Shown: positions 9,124-19,776, counted from the first letter of the stretch. The stretch is DNA of 64,000 nucleotides from Vibrio albus (GCF_003144035.1 NZ_QFWT01000001.1:682001-746000); one strand, 5' to 3'. The notes: generated by a model from the sequence alone, not told the origin. Numbers and translations are program-made.

Positions 9124-10461
9124 CTAGCAGCTGCTTTTTACCGCCTCAGCGATTTCTAAAGCAGAAACTTTAACTAAATCAGCGTCTTCACCTTCGACCA
9201 TAACACGAATCAATGGCTCCGTTCCCGATTTACGCAGCAGTACCCGGCCTTTATCGCCCAACTTAGCTTCCACTGCCTTAACAGCAGACAACACCTCTTC
9301 CGCTTCCAGAGGATTTGAATCACCAGAAAAGCGTACATTCTCCAGTACCTGTGGATAGAGAGTCATCCCCTGAGACAGTTCTTTCAGGGATAAGCCAGAA
9401 CCAACGACTGAGGCAAGCACCTGCAGAGCAGCAACGATAGCATCTCCGGTGGTCACTTTATCCAGCAAGATAATATGACCAGAATTTTCAGCCCCAATAG
9501 TCCAGCCTTTTTCCAGCAGTTTTTCCATGACATAACGGTCACCAACCGCAGCACGCTCAAATGGAATCCCCAGATTTTTAAGGCCATTTTCCATACCTAG
9601 GTTACTCATCAGGGTACCAACGACACCACCTTTAAGCTCACCACGACGTAATGCGTCTCGCGCTATCATATAAGCAATCTGGTCACCGTCTACCTTGTTC
9701 CCTTCGTGGTCTACCATGATCAATCTGTCGCCGTCACCGTCAAAAGCCAGACCAAGATCAGCCTGTTCGTCTACAACACGTTTTTGCAGTGCACGAACAT
9801 CGGTAGCACCAACTTCCGCATTGATGTTGATGCCGTTTGGCTCAACGCCCATAGCAACAACATCTGCGCCCAATTCACTGAATACGGCAGGTGCAATGTG
9901 ATAAGTCGCCCCATTCGCACAATCTACGACAATTTTAAGACCACTCAGGTGCAGCTTGTTCGGGAAAGTGCCTTTACAGAATTCAATATACCGTCCGGCG
10001 GCATCATTAAGACGCATCGCTTTACCCAGTTCAGCCGAATCCACACATTGCAGTTCTTTTTCCAGCTCAGCTTCAATCGCCAACTCGACTTCATCCGGCA
10101 GTTTAGTCCCTTCCGAAGAGAAGAATTTAATACCGTTATCGTAAAATGGGTTGTGGGATGCAGAAATCACGATACCGGCTTCGGCTCGAAACGTCTGAGT
10201 CAGGTAAGCAATCGCCGGGGTCGGCATCGGCCCTGTCAATGTCGCTTTAAGCCCTGCGGCTGCAAGCCCGGCTTCCAGAGCGGATTCCAGCATATACCCT
10301 GAAATTCGGGGATCTTTACCGATAATAACCTGTTTGGTTCCCTGCTGAGCCAGAACCCGGCCAGCAGCCCAGCCAAGCTTAAGCACGAAATCAGGGGTAA
10401 TTGGAAACTGCCCTACTTTTCCACGGACACCATCAGTACCAAAATAACGTCTTTCCGACAT
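9124..10461 (-). CDS. glmM: Phosphoglucosamine mutase
   Basis: Interconverts glucosamine-6-P and glucosamine-1-P on the way to UDP-GlcNAc. From the ATG at 10461 it is 445 aa, the same as E. coli GlmM. An ATG two codons upstream is too close to the AGGAA ribosome-binding site to be preferred. The phosphoserine motif ISASHNP gives Ser102, the metal loop is DGDGDR, the sugar-binding loop is GAENSGH and the phosphate-binding loop is [14 protein letters not shown]. It lies between folP and secG as in E. coli. Confidence 0.97.
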   Translation of the reverse strand: MSERRYFGTDGVRGKVGQFPITPDFVLKLGWAAGRVLAQQGTKQVIIGKDPRISGYMLESALEAGLAAAGLKATLTGPMPTPAIAYLTQTFRAEAGIVISASHNPFYDNGIKFFSSEGTKLPDEVELAIEAELEKELQCVDSAELGKAMRLNDAAGRYIEFCKGTFPNKLHLSGLKIVVDCANGATYHIAPAVFSELGADVVAMGVEPNGININAEVGATDVRALQKRVVDEQADLGLAFDGDGDRLIMVDHEGNKVDGDQIAYMIARDALRRGELKGGVVGTLMSNLGMENGLKNLGIPFERAAVGDRYVMEKLLEKGWTIGAENSGHIILLDKVTTGDAIVAALQVLASVVGSGLSLKELSQGMTLYPQVLENVRFSGDSNPLEAEEVLSAVKAVEAKLGDKGRVLLRKSGTEPLIRVMVEGEDADLVKVSALEIAEAVKSSC

Positions 10462-10540
10462 AATCATTTCCTAATTTTTTATTAATTTGTATTGGTATAA
10501 GCCGAGCCAGCAAGCAATGTAACCCTTGCCGAAGCATCTT

Positions 10541-11371
10541 TTATTTATTCAATTGCAGCATTCTTACAACGGACAGGGCATCCAGCGTCTCAGCGAAATC
10601 ATGCACCCGGATAATCTGCGCACCTTTCATCGCGGCAATAGTCGCACAAGCCACACTCCCCGCGACACACTCCGCTGGCTCTTTCTCAAGAACCTTAAAA
10701 ATCATTGATTTACGGGAAAGCCCTGCCAGCACCGGATAACCTAAGCTCTGAAACCAATCCATATGAGCCAGAAGCTGATAATTATGTTCCACAGTCTTTC
10801 CGAATCCAAAACCGGGATCAATGATAATATTCTTCTTCGAAATACCCGCAGCAGCACACTGATCAATTCTGTCACGCAGAAACTTAACAACTTCCGGCAA
10901 AAAATCCCGGTAATTCGGATTGTTCTGCATCGTTTTAGGCTCGCCCTGCATATGCATCAGACAAACCGGGACATTTGCTTCTGCCGCGGCTTCAAGAGCT
11001 CCAGGTTCGGTCAATGAGCGAACATCATTGATAATATCGGCACCGGCTTCTACTGCCTGACGAATCACTTCCGCTTTACTGGTATCGACAGAAATCCATA
11101 CATCAGAAAATTCTCGGATGGCTTTGATCGCCGGAATGACCCGATGTAATTCTTCTTCCAGTGTGACTTCTGCTGCGCCAGGCCGGGTTGATTCACCACC
11201 GATATCAATAACACTGACTCCGACTTCGATCATTTTTTTAGCCTGAGCAACCGCCAGTTCGACTGTGGTATAGCTACCCCCGTCAGAGAAAGAGTCGGGG
11301 GTTACATTGAGTATCCCCATCACATGAGCGTGATCGAATACGAGTTCTTTATTATTGGCTTGTAGTTTCAT
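10541..11371 (-). CDS. folP: Dihydropteroate synthase
   Basis: Condenses p-aminobenzoate with 6-hydroxymethyl-dihydropterin pyrophosphate in folate synthesis; the sulfonamide target. It is 276 aa (E. coli 282). Signature 1 is MGILNVTPDSFSDGG, signature 2 is DIGGESTRPGA, and DPGFGFGKT and GLSRKS form the pterin- and phosphate-binding loops. RVHDFAETLDAL near the end completes the TIM barrel. It follows ftsH with a strong terminator between them, so it may have its own promoter or depend on read-through. Confidence 0.97.
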   Translation of the reverse strand: MKLQANNKELVFDHAHVMGILNVTPDSFSDGGSYTTVELAVAQAKKMIEVGVSVIDIGGESTRPGAAEVTLEEELHRVIPAIKAIREFSDVWISVDTSKAEVIRQAVEAGADIINDVRSLTEPGALEAAAEANVPVCLMHMQGEPKTMQNNPNYRDFLPEVVKFLRDRIDQCAAAGISKKNIIIDPGFGFGKTVEHNYQLLAHMDWFQSLGYPVLAGLSRKSMIFKVLEKEPAECVAGSVACATIAAMKGAQIIRVHDFAETLDALSVVRMLQLNK

Positions 11372-11411
11372 TTGATTGAATCACCTCTTTTCCCTACAGA
11401 GATGTAATGAG

Positions 11412-11441
11412 AAAACCCCCGGGGCAAGACCCGGGGGTTAG
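11412..11441 (-). terminator. Terminator between ftsH and folP
   Basis: Minus-strand ACCCCCGGG-TCTTGC-CCCGGGGGT followed by TTTT: a 9-bp GC-rich stem 25 bp past the ftsH stop and about 40 bp before the folP start. Confidence 0.8.
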
Positions 11442-11465
11442 TTTTATTTAGCTGATAACAGACAA

Positions 11466-13418
11466 TTACTCTGGATCTTTTTCTGTTTTGTCGGATTCCT
11501 GAGTCTCCGGTTTTTTAGCTTCCGCAGGAGCTGGTTTCTCAACATTCTCTGTTTTTTCAGCATCTTCTTTCGGCTGTGGCTGATGATTATCGCCCCAGCC
11601 ATGTGGTTCACGTATCTCTTCCTTGCGCTCCATAAGGTCATCAATCTGACCTGCATCGATGGTTTCATACTTCATCAGTGCATCCTTCATCGCATGCATG
11701 ATATCCATATTGTCTTCAAGGATTTCCTTCGCGCGGTCATAGTTACGGTCAATGATCAGACGAACCTCATCATCGATAAGCTTGGCCGTATCATCAGACA
11801 TATGCTTCGTCTGTGTAACACTTCGACCCAGGAACACTTCACCTTCATCTTCAGCATACAGCAGAGGGCCCAGTTTTTCAGAGAAGCCCCACTGAGTCAC
11901 CATCTTACGAGCAATATCTGTCGCTCGTTCGATATCATTAGATGCCCCGGTAGATACTTTTTCACTGCCATAAATCAGCTCTTCCGCCAGACGGCCACCA
12001 TACAAGCTGGAAATCATAGACTCCAGATGCTGGCGAGACATGCTGATTCGATCTTGCTCCGGCAGGTACATAGTCACACCTAGTGCCCGTCCGCGCGGAA
12101 TGATAGATACCTTATAAACCGGATCATGCTCAGGTACCAGTCGGCCAACAATGGCGTGGCCAGCTTCGTGATAAGCCGTCGAGGCCTTCACGTCATCCGT
12201 CATCACCATCGAGCGGCGTTCCGCACCCATCATGATTTTGTCTTTCGCCAGCTCAAACTCAACCATGGAAACGTTGCGTTTATTACCACGGGCAGCAAAA
12301 AGTGCCGCTTCGTTTACCAGGTTAGCCAGATCGGCACCAGAGAAGCCTGGAGTACCACGGGCAATCAGAGATGGCTCCACATCTCCGGCCAGAGGCACTT
12401 TACGCATATGCACTTTCAGGATTTGTTCACGACCACGCACATCCGGCAGACCAACAACAACCTGACGGTCGAAACGACCAGGACGCAACAGTGCTGGGTC
12501 CAGTACATCCGGACGGTTGGTTGCAGCGATAACGATAATACCTTCGTTACCTTCAAAGCCATCCATTTCTACCAGCATCTGGTTCAGTGTCTGTTCACGT
12601 TCATCGTGACCACCACCAACACCAGCACCACGCTGGCGACCTACCGCATCGATTTCATCGATAAAGATGATACAAGGTGCCGCTTTCTTCGCCTGCTCAA
12701 ACATATCACGGACACGGGAAGCACCCACACCCACAAACATTTCGACAAAGTCGGAACCGGAAATGGTAAAGAAAGGCACTTTAGCTTCACCAGCAATCGC
12801 TTTTGCCAGCAATGTCTTACCTGTACCCGGAGGACCGACCATCAGCACACCGGTCGGAATCTTACCGCCCAGCTTCTGGAAGCGGCTCGGATCACGCAGG
12901 TAATCCACCAGCTCTTTCACATCTTCTTTTGCTTCATCACAGCCGGCAACGTCCGCAAAAGTCGTCTTAATTTGCTCTTCGCTCATCATACGAGCTTTAC
13001 TCTTACCGAAGGACATAGCGCCTTTGCCGCCCCCGCCCTGCATCTGGCGCATAAAGAAAATCCAGACACCAATCAGCAAGATCATCGGGAACCAGGAGAT
13101 GAAGATAGTGCCCAGCAGGCTCTGTTCTTCAGGTGGTGTACCCTGAACGCGTACATTCTGGTTCAGCAAATCGTCAAGCAGCTTCTCATCGTAGATCGGC
13201 ATGTAGGTCACATAACGGGAACCGTCACGACGGGTAAAGGTTATCTCACGGTCATTAAACCGCGCATCTTCTATCTGGCCCTGGCCAACGTCTTGAACAA
13301 ATCTTGTGTAATCAACTGTTCGGCCGTTATTTTCTCCAGGCCCGAAGCTCTGGAATACCGACATCAGAACGACAGCGATTACCAGCCACAGAATTAAATT
13401 TTTTGCCATGTCACTCAA
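11466..13418 (-). CDS. ftsH: ATP-dependent zinc metalloprotease FtsH
   Basis: Membrane-anchored AAA+ protease that degrades regulatory and misassembled membrane proteins. It is 650 aa. Two N-terminal membrane helices (about 5-25 and 103-123) flank a periplasmic domain, followed by the AAA domain with Walker A GPPGTGKT (195-202), [13 protein letters not shown] and the RPGRFDR SRH, then the zinc motif HEAGH near residue 420. The charged Pro/Glu/Lys tail is variable. The TTG start (AGAGG 8 nt upstream) gives three extra residues; the ATG at 13409 matches the E. coli start but has a poor ribosome-binding site. Downstream of rlmE, as in E. coli. Confidence 0.97.
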   Translation of the reverse strand: MSDMAKNLILWLVIAVVLMSVFQSFGPGENNGRTVDYTRFVQDVGQGQIEDARFNDREITFTRRDGSRYVTYMPIYDEKLLDDLLNQNVRVQGTPPEEQSLLGTIFISWFPMILLIGVWIFFMRQMQGGGGKGAMSFGKSKARMMSEEQIKTTFADVAGCDEAKEDVKELVDYLRDPSRFQKLGGKIPTGVLMVGPPGTGKTLLAKAIAGEAKVPFFTISGSDFVEMFVGVGASRVRDMFEQAKKAAPCIIFIDEIDAVGRQRGAGVGGGHDEREQTLNQMLVEMDGFEGNEGIIVIAATNRPDVLDPALLRPGRFDRQVVVGLPDVRGREQILKVHMRKVPLAGDVEPSLIARGTPGFSGADLANLVNEAALFAARGNKRNVSMVEFELAKDKIMMGAERRSMVMTDDVKASTAYHEAGHAIVGRLVPEHDPVYKVSIIPRGRALGVTMYLPEQDRISMSRQHLESMISSLYGGRLAEELIYGSEKVSTGASNDIERATDIARKMVTQWGFSEKLGPLLYAEDEGEVFLGRSVTQTKHMSDDTAKLIDDEVRLIIDRNYDRAKEILEDNMDIMHAMKDALMKYETIDAGQIDDLMERKEEIREPHGWGDNHQPQPKEDAEKTENVEKPAPAEAKKPETQESDKTEKDPE

Positions 13419-13545
13419 GGTGTCAGCCTCTCGATAACTAATTGTAATTAAAGGTAGGGTACTACAGTTTCATAGCTGTAGCCACTGTGTAAAATTTCTT
13501 TGCTCACTTATTCTGTCCGAAATGAGGTATCCGGCACGGCAAGCA

Positions 13546-14175
13546 TTAACCTTTGTAGCCACTGGCTACAATGTAGACCTCTCTTGATCGAGCTCTTGAG
13601 GAGTCTGGTTTCCTGACTTTCACAACCTTAAACAGGTCTCGAACGTCTTTCATATATTGATCAAAGCCTTCGCCCTGGAAGACTTTAACCACAAAACTAC
13701 CATTAGGAGCCAGAACCTGTCGACACATATCTAACGCCAGTTCAACCAGGTACATCGCTCTCGGCTGATCCACCGCCAGATTACCGGCCATATTAGGGGC
13801 CATATCAGACATCACCACATCAACCATATCTGGTTGAATTCGTTCAAGTAACGCTTCTAATACGGCATCTTCGCGGAAGTCTCCTTGCAGAAAGCTAACC
13901 CCTGCAATTGAGTCCATCGGTAAAATGTCACAAGCAATTACCTGACCAGACTCTCCCACAATCTGCGCGGCGTACTGAGACCAGCCACCCGGCGCTGCGC
14001 CAAGGTCAACAACCGTCATACCGGGTTTCAGTAGCTTATCTTTGTCCTGTATTTCCTCAATTTTGAAGATAGCACGAGAACGATAACCTTTCTTCTTGGC
14101 TTCGTTAACGTATTTATCATCAAAGTGCTCTTTTAGCCACCGCCCGGAGCTGGCTGAATGTTTCTGTTTACTCAT
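13546..14175 (-). CDS. rlmE: 23S rRNA (uridine(2552)-2'-O)-methyltransferase
   Basis: Heat-shock methyltransferase (RrmJ/FtsJ) that modifies U2552 in the A-loop of the 50S subunit. It is 209 aa, the E. coli length. The SAM-binding motif is [16 protein letters not shown], and the catalytic tetrad residues Lys38, Asp124 (SDMAPN) and Lys164 ([10 protein letters not shown]) are present at the E. coli numbering. It is divergent from yhbY across 109 bp and probably co-transcribed with ftsH downstream. Confidence 0.97.
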   Translation of the reverse strand: MSKQKHSASSGRWLKEHFDDKYVNEAKKKGYRSRAIFKIEEIQDKDKLLKPGMTVVDLGAAPGGWSQYAAQIVGESGQVIACDILPMDSIAGVSFLQGDFREDAVLEALLERIQPDMVDVVMSDMAPNMAGNLAVDQPRAMYLVELALDMCRQVLAPNGSFVVKVFQGEGFDQYMKDVRDLFKVVKVRKPDSSRARSREVYIVASGYKG

Positions 14176-14284
14176 TCTCTTCCTATTTAGAAAGCCACTT
14201 CATCACGTAAAGTATAGTCTTCGTGATTAGATGGCGTTAAAATAGCATTTTTCAACCCCACAACTTAAGAAAATTGACCGCATA

Positions 14285-14581
14285 ATGAACCTAAGCACAA
14301 AACAAAAGCAGTACCTCAAAGGCCTGGCACACAACCTTAAACCAGTTGTTCTGATGGGCGCAAACGGATTGACTGAGGCTGTATTAGCGGAAATTGAGAT
14401 TGCTCTTAACCATCATGAGTTAATCAAGGTGAAAGTTGCCTCTGAAGACAGAGAAACCAAGCAACTGATTATTGATGCAATCGTCCGTGAAACGGAAGCA
14501 GAAAAGGTACAGACTATCGGTAAAGTGTTGGTTCTTTATCGTCAGTCTGAAGACAGAAAAATCGAATTACCAAGAAAATAA
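14285..14581 (+). CDS. yhbY: Ribosome-associated RNA-binding protein YhbY
   Basis: Small CRM-domain (KH-like) protein linked to 50S subunit assembly. It is 98 aa (E. coli 97). The family sequence is clear: LSTKQKQYLKGLAHNLKPVV, the LMGANGLTEAVLAEIEIAL loop with the GxxG-type motif, and LVLYRQSED near the end. Transcribed divergently from rlmE and convergently with greA, sharing a bidirectional terminator. Confidence 0.96.
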   Translation: MNLSTKQKQYLKGLAHNLKPVVLMGANGLTEAVLAEIEIALNHHELIKVKVASEDRETKQLIIDAIVRETEAEKVQTIGKVLVLYRQSEDRKIELPRK

Positions 14582-14615
14582 TCGGAAGCACAGATTTCGG
14601 ATTAACCGCAAAAGA

Positions 14616-14646
14616 AAAGGAGAAGGTCACCCTTCTCCTTTTTTAT
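14616..14646. terminator. Bidirectional terminator between yhbY and greA
   Basis: AAAAGGAGAAGG-TCA-CCCTTCTCCTTTTTT forms a 9-11 bp stem with A and T runs on both sides, so it can end yhbY (plus) and greA (minus). Confidence 0.85.
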
Positions 14647-14668
14647 ATCCGTCTGTTCACACTTCGGA

Positions 14669-15142
14669 TCAGATGTATTCAACTTTATCGACTTCGTAGT
14701 CTTTCTCACCACCAGGTGTAGTGATAGCGACCTCATCGCCTTCCATCTTACCGATAAGGCCACGGGCAATCGGAGAGCTTACAGAAATTCGGCCGGCTTT
14801 GATATCCGCTTCATGGTCACCAACAATCTGATACGTTGATTCTGCGTCTGTATCCAGGTCAATCAGAGTAACGGTGGTACCAAAAATAATTTTGCCGGTG
14901 TTTTCCATCTTCGCCACATCAATTACCTGAGCAACCGACAGCTTGTATTCGATATCACGGATCTGTGCTTCACAGATGCCCTGCTCTTCACGAGCGGCAT
15001 GGTACTCAGCGTTTTCTTTAAGATCACCAAGCTCACGCGCTTCAGCAATCGCTTGTGAGATCAGTGGACGACGTTTAACCAGTACATCAAGCTCTTCACG
15101 TAGCTGCTTTTCGCCACGTACAGTCATTGGAATCTTTTCCAT
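14669..15142 (-). CDS. greA: Transcript cleavage factor GreA
   Basis: Enters the secondary channel of RNA polymerase and stimulates cleavage of backtracked RNA. It is 157 aa (E. coli 158). The N-terminal coiled coil carries the acidic tip [17 protein letters not shown] (catalytic Asp and Glu near residues 40-44). The C-terminal FKBP-like domain includes [31 protein letters not shown]. The leader has an intrinsic terminator (15195-15228), as reported for E. coli greA. Confidence 0.97.
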   Translation of the reverse strand: MEKIPMTVRGEKQLREELDVLVKRRPLISQAIAEARELGDLKENAEYHAAREEQGICEAQIRDIEYKLSVAQVIDVAKMENTGKIIFGTTVTLIDLDTDAESTYQIVGDHEADIKAGRISVSSPIARGLIGKMEGDEVAITTPGGEKDYEVDKVEYI

Positions 15143-15194
15143 TACTAAAACCTCTCATGCCAACATACTCTTTATTTCAGAGTTCTGTTTGGAC

Positions 15195-15228
15195 AAAAAA
15201 CTCCCACTCAACAATGGCTGAGTAGGAG
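15195..15228 (-). terminator. Intrinsic terminator in the greA leader (GraL-like)
   Basis: In minus-strand RNA the 10-bp stem CTCCTACTCA/TGAGTGGGAG (one G-U pair) has an 8-nt loop and is followed by TTTTTTG. It ends about 52 bp before the greA start. The ompU terminator lies 220 bp upstream, so this one must act on transcripts starting in the greA leader. E. coli greA has a leader terminator that produces the short GraL RNAs; the analogy is inferred. Confidence 0.7.
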
Positions 15229-15447
15229 ATTGGAAATAAGTGAATTTAGACTAGTGTAAACAAAGATCCGGTTCAGGTCACCCCTAAACCTGTTTAACTG
15301 TCACAAAACTGACTTTATACCCTGGAAAGCTTAAGAAAAGGCTGACTATTTGATTTAAATAGTCGAGTGGAATCATACTGCCCTACGTCAAGATATTTAT
15401 CCTTTAAGGAGTCTTACCCGTGACAACGACAGATTTAAAATTCCTGA

Positions 15448-15476
15448 GAAAACGCCTGCATTGAGTGCAGGCGTTT
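15448..15476 (-). terminator. ompU terminator
   Basis: Minus-strand AAACGCCTGCA-CTCA-ATGCAGGCGTTTT forms a stem of about 10 bp starting some 22 bp past the ompU stop codon. The stretch 15229-15447 holds no gene I can support. Confidence 0.85.
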
Positions 15477-15497
15477 AGGGATACTTAAGAAAGTATC

Positions 15498-16490
15498 TTA
15501 GAATGTGAAGTACACACCTGCTACAGCAAGAGTGGTTTCATCACCGTCGACATAACCTGCATTATCTTCAGCTGTGTATTCAACAAAGCCTTTCAGGTTA
15601 TCAGAGAATGCGTAGTCCGCACCCAGAGTATAAGCCGTCAGATCTTCATCAGCACCATCTTGGTCTGCTGTAAAGCCCGATACGTACAGGCGTGTAGCAT
15701 CGATAGTATAATCAGCAGCGACACCAATAACGTCAGTGTCTACGCTATTAATTTGCTCATTTACATAGTGAGCTGCGATAGAAAAGTTATCAGCTGCATA
15801 GCCAGCTTTTACACCATAAATGTCATTATCACCCGTGTTTGAGCTATCGAATCCATCACGGTTGCCGTGATCCTGATAAGAAGCACCAACGTTAAAGCCA
15901 GACACGGTGTAAGAAGCAGACACACCGTATGCCGGGTCTAAATCTTCGTCTTCATTCATGTAGGTATCAGCAATCAGTACCAGGCCATTTGTCTCATACT
16001 TCATACCAAGAGTATGACCGTCTGATTCAAACGAGGTTGCATAATCATCCATGTAACCTTTACCTTCATTGGTGTTATCAATAGTGATAGCGTCCAGAGA
16101 GTCACCGAAATCACCAATTTCACCAACAGCGATACCAAAGTTATCACCAAACATCGCACCGAAATATTCATCATCCGTAGTCACGTTTTTATCGCCGCCA
16201 TCACCAGCAACAAAACCAACGCCATTTTCTACTTCAAACGAACCAAATACTTTAACGACTTCATTCAGTTGATGTTCTGCATCGACCTGAACCTTAGCCC
16301 ACAGATCAATATCCGGGTCATATGATTTATCATTTGCAGCAGTGTCACTGTCTACATCATAAGTACTTAGAAACGCATCCATTTCACCTGACAGGCCAAA
16401 TGTAGTTGTGTCATTTTCGTAAACTGTCGCAGCATTTGCTGCACCTGAAACTAGTGCTGCCACTGCCAGCGCGATAAATTTCTTGTTCAT
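15498..16490 (-). CDS. ompU: Outer membrane porin, OmpU-type
   Basis: General trimeric porin of the outer membrane. It is 330 aa with signal peptide MNKKFIALAVAALVSGAANA and predicted cleavage after residue 20. The mature part starts ATVYENDTTTFGLSGEMDAF, is rich in alternating beta strands and Asp/Gly loops, and ends in aromatic Phe (VAGVYFTF), the outer-membrane insertion signal. Position between greA and dacB matches V. cholerae ompU. The many acidic residues suggest cation selectivity. In V. cholerae ompU is ToxR-activated; the AT-rich upstream DNA fits such control, but I could not define ToxR sites with confidence. Confidence 0.9.
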   Translation of the reverse strand: MNKKFIALAVAALVSGAANAATVYENDTTTFGLSGEMDAFLSTYDVDSDTAANDKSYDPDIDLWAKVQVDAEHQLNEVVKVFGSFEVENGVGFVAGDGGDKNVTTDDEYFGAMFGDNFGIAVGEIGDFGDSLDAITIDNTNEGKGYMDDYATSFESDGHTLGMKYETNGLVLIADTYMNEDEDLDPAYGVSASYTVSGFNVGASYQDHGNRDGFDSSNTGDNDIYGVKAGYAADNFSIAAHYVNEQINSVDTDVIGVAADYTIDATRLYVSGFTADQDGADEDLTAYTLGADYAFSDNLKGFVEYTAEDNAGYVDGDETTLAVAGVYFTF

Positions 16491-17039
16491 CAGATTAATC
16501 CTTATTACTAATCCTATGTATTAAGTCTTTCTTATATAAGTGATATCAGCGCGAAACCGCGTTCAGGCGATGTTCGTGCTGACGTACACACATCAACGAT
16601 TTAACCGCGCGACAACAATGCGGCCTAGTAAAAAGAAATAAATCCGCGGAACTGATATTTTTCAATCAGACATAAAACACCAAGATATTGAAATATAAAT
16701 TTTTTTATTAAAAACTAAAATATTAAAAGATTACATTAAGATTGTTTTTTTACGTTTATTTGCTTTTTTTTGCCATAAAAACGTGACACACATCACACGC
16801 CATGATATTGCATTCATATTTAACAGGATTCATAGATAATAAAGCGGTAGTGGCAACTGACTACGTACTATTCAATAGCACAGGTGAAACTCGCCTATCA
16901 CCAGGAGTTGGGTATACACTATGTTTAATCCCGGAAGGCACCTCGCTGGCTCGCACAAATCATCTATGGTGCGCCGCATTGCCACCAGCCTGCCTGCTGG
17001 TGATGAATTCCCGGGCAACTGTATATAATAGGGTTCGTT
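16491..17039. promoter_or_regulatory. Divergent ompU/dacB control region with CRP-like site
   Basis: 549 bp without a supported gene. The part from about 16650 to 16780 is very AT-rich (runs of T and A). At 16782-16797, CGTGACACACATCACA matches the CRP consensus TGTGA-N6-TCACA at 9 of 10 conserved positions. It lies 292 bp from the ompU start and 243 bp from the dacB start, so its target is uncertain. A plus-strand open frame from 16802 has no family resemblance and overlaps dacB in another frame. Confidence 0.55.
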
Positions 17040-18464
17040 ATGCGCATCATCTTACTAGCTATCACCTTCAGCATCGCCACCGTGTCACTTCCCAGTTGCG
17101 CTACGGGTGCTGGCCATTATTCTGCGCTGGACTATCTTCCTCAGGGCAGCCGCGCCAGTGTGTCGATACGCACACCAGATGGTAAAAATAAACTTTCACT
17201 GAACACAGAACAGATGTTCCCGCCAGCCAGCACCCTGAAACTGCTGACCGCTCTGGCCGCCAAATTGGAGTTGGGCGATAGCTTCCGCTTTACAACCCGG
17301 GCAGAGCTTTCCGGTGATGACCTTATTCTGCATTTTTCCGGCGACCCCACCCTGACTTCTGACGACTTACATGCATTAGTCCGAAAAATTAAAGCGGCAG
17401 GGATTAATCGAATCAAGGGTGATATCTGGCTGAATAACAGCGCCTTTACCGGCTATGAAAGAGGGGTAGGATGGCCATGGGATATTCTCGGCGTCTGTTA
17501 CAGTGCGCCCGCCAGTGCAATTACGCTGGATAGAAACTGTGTTCAGGCCTCCATCTATACCCAAGATGACGGCTCAACCCGAGTTTTCGTCCCTGAACAC
17601 CAGCCAATTAAGGTTGAAACCGAGGCGGTAACAGTGACAAAACAGGGACAAAAATCAAAACAGTGCGATCTGGAACTGATTACTTTTGACAGTAATGAGT
17701 ACCTTCTTTCCGGCTGTCTGGTAAAAAGAGAGCATCCCCTGCCACTTAAATTTGCCGTTCAGGAAACGCATGCCTATACCGCTGCAGTGATCCGTAACCT
17801 ACTACGGAAAAACGGCATTCGTTTTAGTGGCAACATTGAGCTCACCAACCAACGTAAAGGAAAACTTATCGCATCTCACACTTCAGAGGCTTTACCAACA
17901 CTACTGGATGAGATGTTAAAACACTCAGATAACCTTATTGCCGATAACCTGACCAAAACCTTGGGGGCTAACTTCTATTTGCAACCGGGTAGCTTTAACA
18001 CCGGCACTGAAGCCATTAAACAAATTCTGTTAACGAAAGCAGGCATTGATTTAAGCCATGCACAATTAGCCGATGGTTCCGGTCTTTCACGCAACAACCG
18101 GATTACCGCAACCGATATGATGCACGTGCTCGACTATATCTGGAAACATGACAATCAACTTCATTTATTGGCAATGCTACCGAAAGCAGGAGAAAGCGGT
18201 ACGTTAAAATACCGTCGAAGTATGCGTAAAGCGCCTATCAAAGGACACCTTGCAGCCAAAAGCGGTACCTTATATGGCAGCTATAATATGGCCGGTTATA
18301 GTGTGGATGCATCAGGTACGCCTAAGGCCTTGTTTGTACAGTTTGTGACTGATTACTACCCTGATAAAAAAGGCGCAGAAAAAAAGGATGATGCCTCTGG
18401 CACCATCCCTCCGATTTTTCAATTTGAGCAGACATTCTATAACGATGTTATCAGCTATAAATAA
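17040..18464 (+). CDS. dacB: D-alanyl-D-alanine carboxypeptidase/endopeptidase (PBP4)
   Basis: Periplasmic low-molecular-mass PBP (peptidase S13) that trims and cleaves peptidoglycan cross-links. It is 474 aa (E. coli 477). The N-terminal signal sequence is MRIILLAITFSIATVSLPSC; the L-P-S-C stretch is not a good lipobox because of the proline. Catalytic motifs are STLK (Ser64, Lys67), SDN (in MLKHSDNLIADNL) and KSG (in AAKSGTLYGSYN). The domain II/III insertion between SxxK and SxN has the S13 size. Its stop codon directly abuts the tyrS stop codon. Confidence 0.95.
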   Translation: MRIILLAITFSIATVSLPSCATGAGHYSALDYLPQGSRASVSIRTPDGKNKLSLNTEQMFPPASTLKLLTALAAKLELGDSFRFTTRAELSGDDLILHFSGDPTLTSDDLHALVRKIKAAGINRIKGDIWLNNSAFTGYERGVGWPWDILGVCYSAPASAITLDRNCVQASIYTQDDGSTRVFVPEHQPIKVETEAVTVTKQGQKSKQCDLELITFDSNEYLLSGCLVKREHPLPLKFAVQETHAYTAAVIRNLLRKNGIRFSGNIELTNQRKGKLIASHTSEALPTLLDEMLKHSDNLIADNLTKTLGANFYLQPGSFNTGTEAIKQILLTKAGIDLSHAQLADGSGLSRNNRITATDMMHVLDYIWKHDNQLHLLAMLPKAGESGTLKYRRSMRKAPIKGHLAAKSGTLYGSYNMAGYSVDASGTPKALFVQFVTDYYPDKKGAEKKDDASGTIPPIFQFEQTFYNDVISYK

Positions 18465-19652
18465 TCAGGCCACTGTCACTCGGGCAAACTTACGCTTACC
18501 AACCTGATACACTGCCGTACCCGCTTCAGGGATCAGTTTGGTATCTTCGATTTTAACACCGTCGATCTTTGCTGCGCCCTGACGAATCATACGCATCGCA
18601 TCAGACGTTGAGTTCACCAGACCTGCATCTTTCAGCAGATTTCCGATAGCGATACCGGTACCGAATTCAAACTCGGGCATGACATCAGGAATAGCGCCTT
18701 TCTGGAAGCGGTTGATAAATTCCTGTTCAGCTGCATCCGCATCCGCTTCGGAATGGAAACGGGCGATGATTTCTTTTGCCAGCAGAATCTTAATATCACG
18801 AGGGTTTGTTCCAGCCTGAACATCCGCCTTAAACTGGGCAACTTCTTCCAGAGGACGGAAAGACAACAACTCGTAGTAGCTCCACATCAGATCATCGGAA
18901 ATAGACATGATCTTACCGAACATTTCACTCGGCGCTTCGCTGATACCAATGTAGTTATTCGCTGATTTAGACATTTTCTTCTCGCCGTCCAGACCAACAA
19001 GAAGAGGCATCATCAGAACACACTGTTGTTTCTGACCACTGGATTTTTGCAGCTCACGGCCCATCAGCAGGTTAAACTTCTGATCCGTACCACCCAGTTC
19101 AACGTCAGTATGCATTGCAACAGAATCGTAGCCCTGCAGCAACGGATACATAAATTCATGAATAGCGATTGGCTGACCGCCAGCATAACGTTTCTTAAAG
19201 TCGTCACGTTCAAGCATTCGGGCAACGGTCTGGTTCGCAGCCAGACGCAGCATGCCTTCCGCACCAAGTTCCGACAACCATTCAGAGTTAAACTGTATCT
19301 TGGTCTTTTCCGGATCAAGGATTTTGAAAACCTGCTGTTTATAGGTTTCCGCATTCGCCAGTACATCTTCGCGAGTCAGAGGAGGACGAGTCGTATTCTT
19401 ACCAGTCGGATCACCAACCATACCGGTAAAGTCACCAATCAGGAAGGTAACCTCATGGCCCAGTTCCTGAAACTGACGCAGCTTGTTCAGAATAACAGTG
19501 TGACCCAGGTGAATATCCGGAGCCGTTGGATCCGCACCCAGCTTAATACGCAGAGGACGTCCCTCTTTCAGCTTTGCAATCAGTTCTTCTTCAGGGATAA
19601 GCTCTTCTACACCGCGCTTAATTTCAGCCAGTGCCGCTTCAATACTCGCCAT
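18465..19652 (-). CDS. tyrS: Tyrosine--tRNA ligase
   Basis: Charges tRNA-Tyr. It is 395 aa. The class I signature HLGH is at residues 48-51 and KMSKS at 226-230. [13 protein letters not shown] and the [15 protein letters not shown] block are typical, and the C-terminal S4 domain ([20 protein letters not shown]) is present. The HLGH form and length suggest the TyrZ-like subgroup rather than the 424-residue E. coli type. Vibrios often carry two tyrS genes. The gene converges on dacB with no bases between the stop codons. Confidence 0.95.
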   Translation of the reverse strand: MASIEAALAEIKRGVEELIPEEELIAKLKEGRPLRIKLGADPTAPDIHLGHTVILNKLRQFQELGHEVTFLIGDFTGMVGDPTGKNTTRPPLTREDVLANAETYKQQVFKILDPEKTKIQFNSEWLSELGAEGMLRLAANQTVARMLERDDFKKRYAGGQPIAIHEFMYPLLQGYDSVAMHTDVELGGTDQKFNLLMGRELQKSSGQKQQCVLMMPLLVGLDGEKKMSKSANNYIGISEAPSEMFGKIMSISDDLMWSYYELLSFRPLEEVAQFKADVQAGTNPRDIKILLAKEIIARFHSEADADAAEQEFINRFQKGAIPDVMPEFEFGTGIAIGNLLKDAGLVNSTSDAMRMIRQGAAKIDGVKIEDTKLIPEAGTAVYQVGKRKFARVTVA

Positions 19653-19776
19653 TCTTTGTTTACTCCCGCGAATTCGGCATAAATCTTTAATAATCGCGAT
19701 ATATTACTAAAAGGGGGAGAAATTTGAAATGAGTAAAAGACTTGGAGGGGAAAAAGGTTGGGATATAAAAAATATT

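Noticed and set aside
12126-13397. Plus-strand open frame of 423 codons
   Set aside because: Lies fully opposite ftsH; its length comes from codon bias on the coding strand.
15420-15464. 15-codon GTG ORF with AAGGAG eight bases upstream
   Set aside because: Runs into the antisense of the ompU terminator and has no gene downstream; probably chance.
16802-17185. Open frame of 127 codons before dacB
   Set aside because: No good ribosome-binding site, no recognised family, and its 3' part overlaps dacB in another frame.
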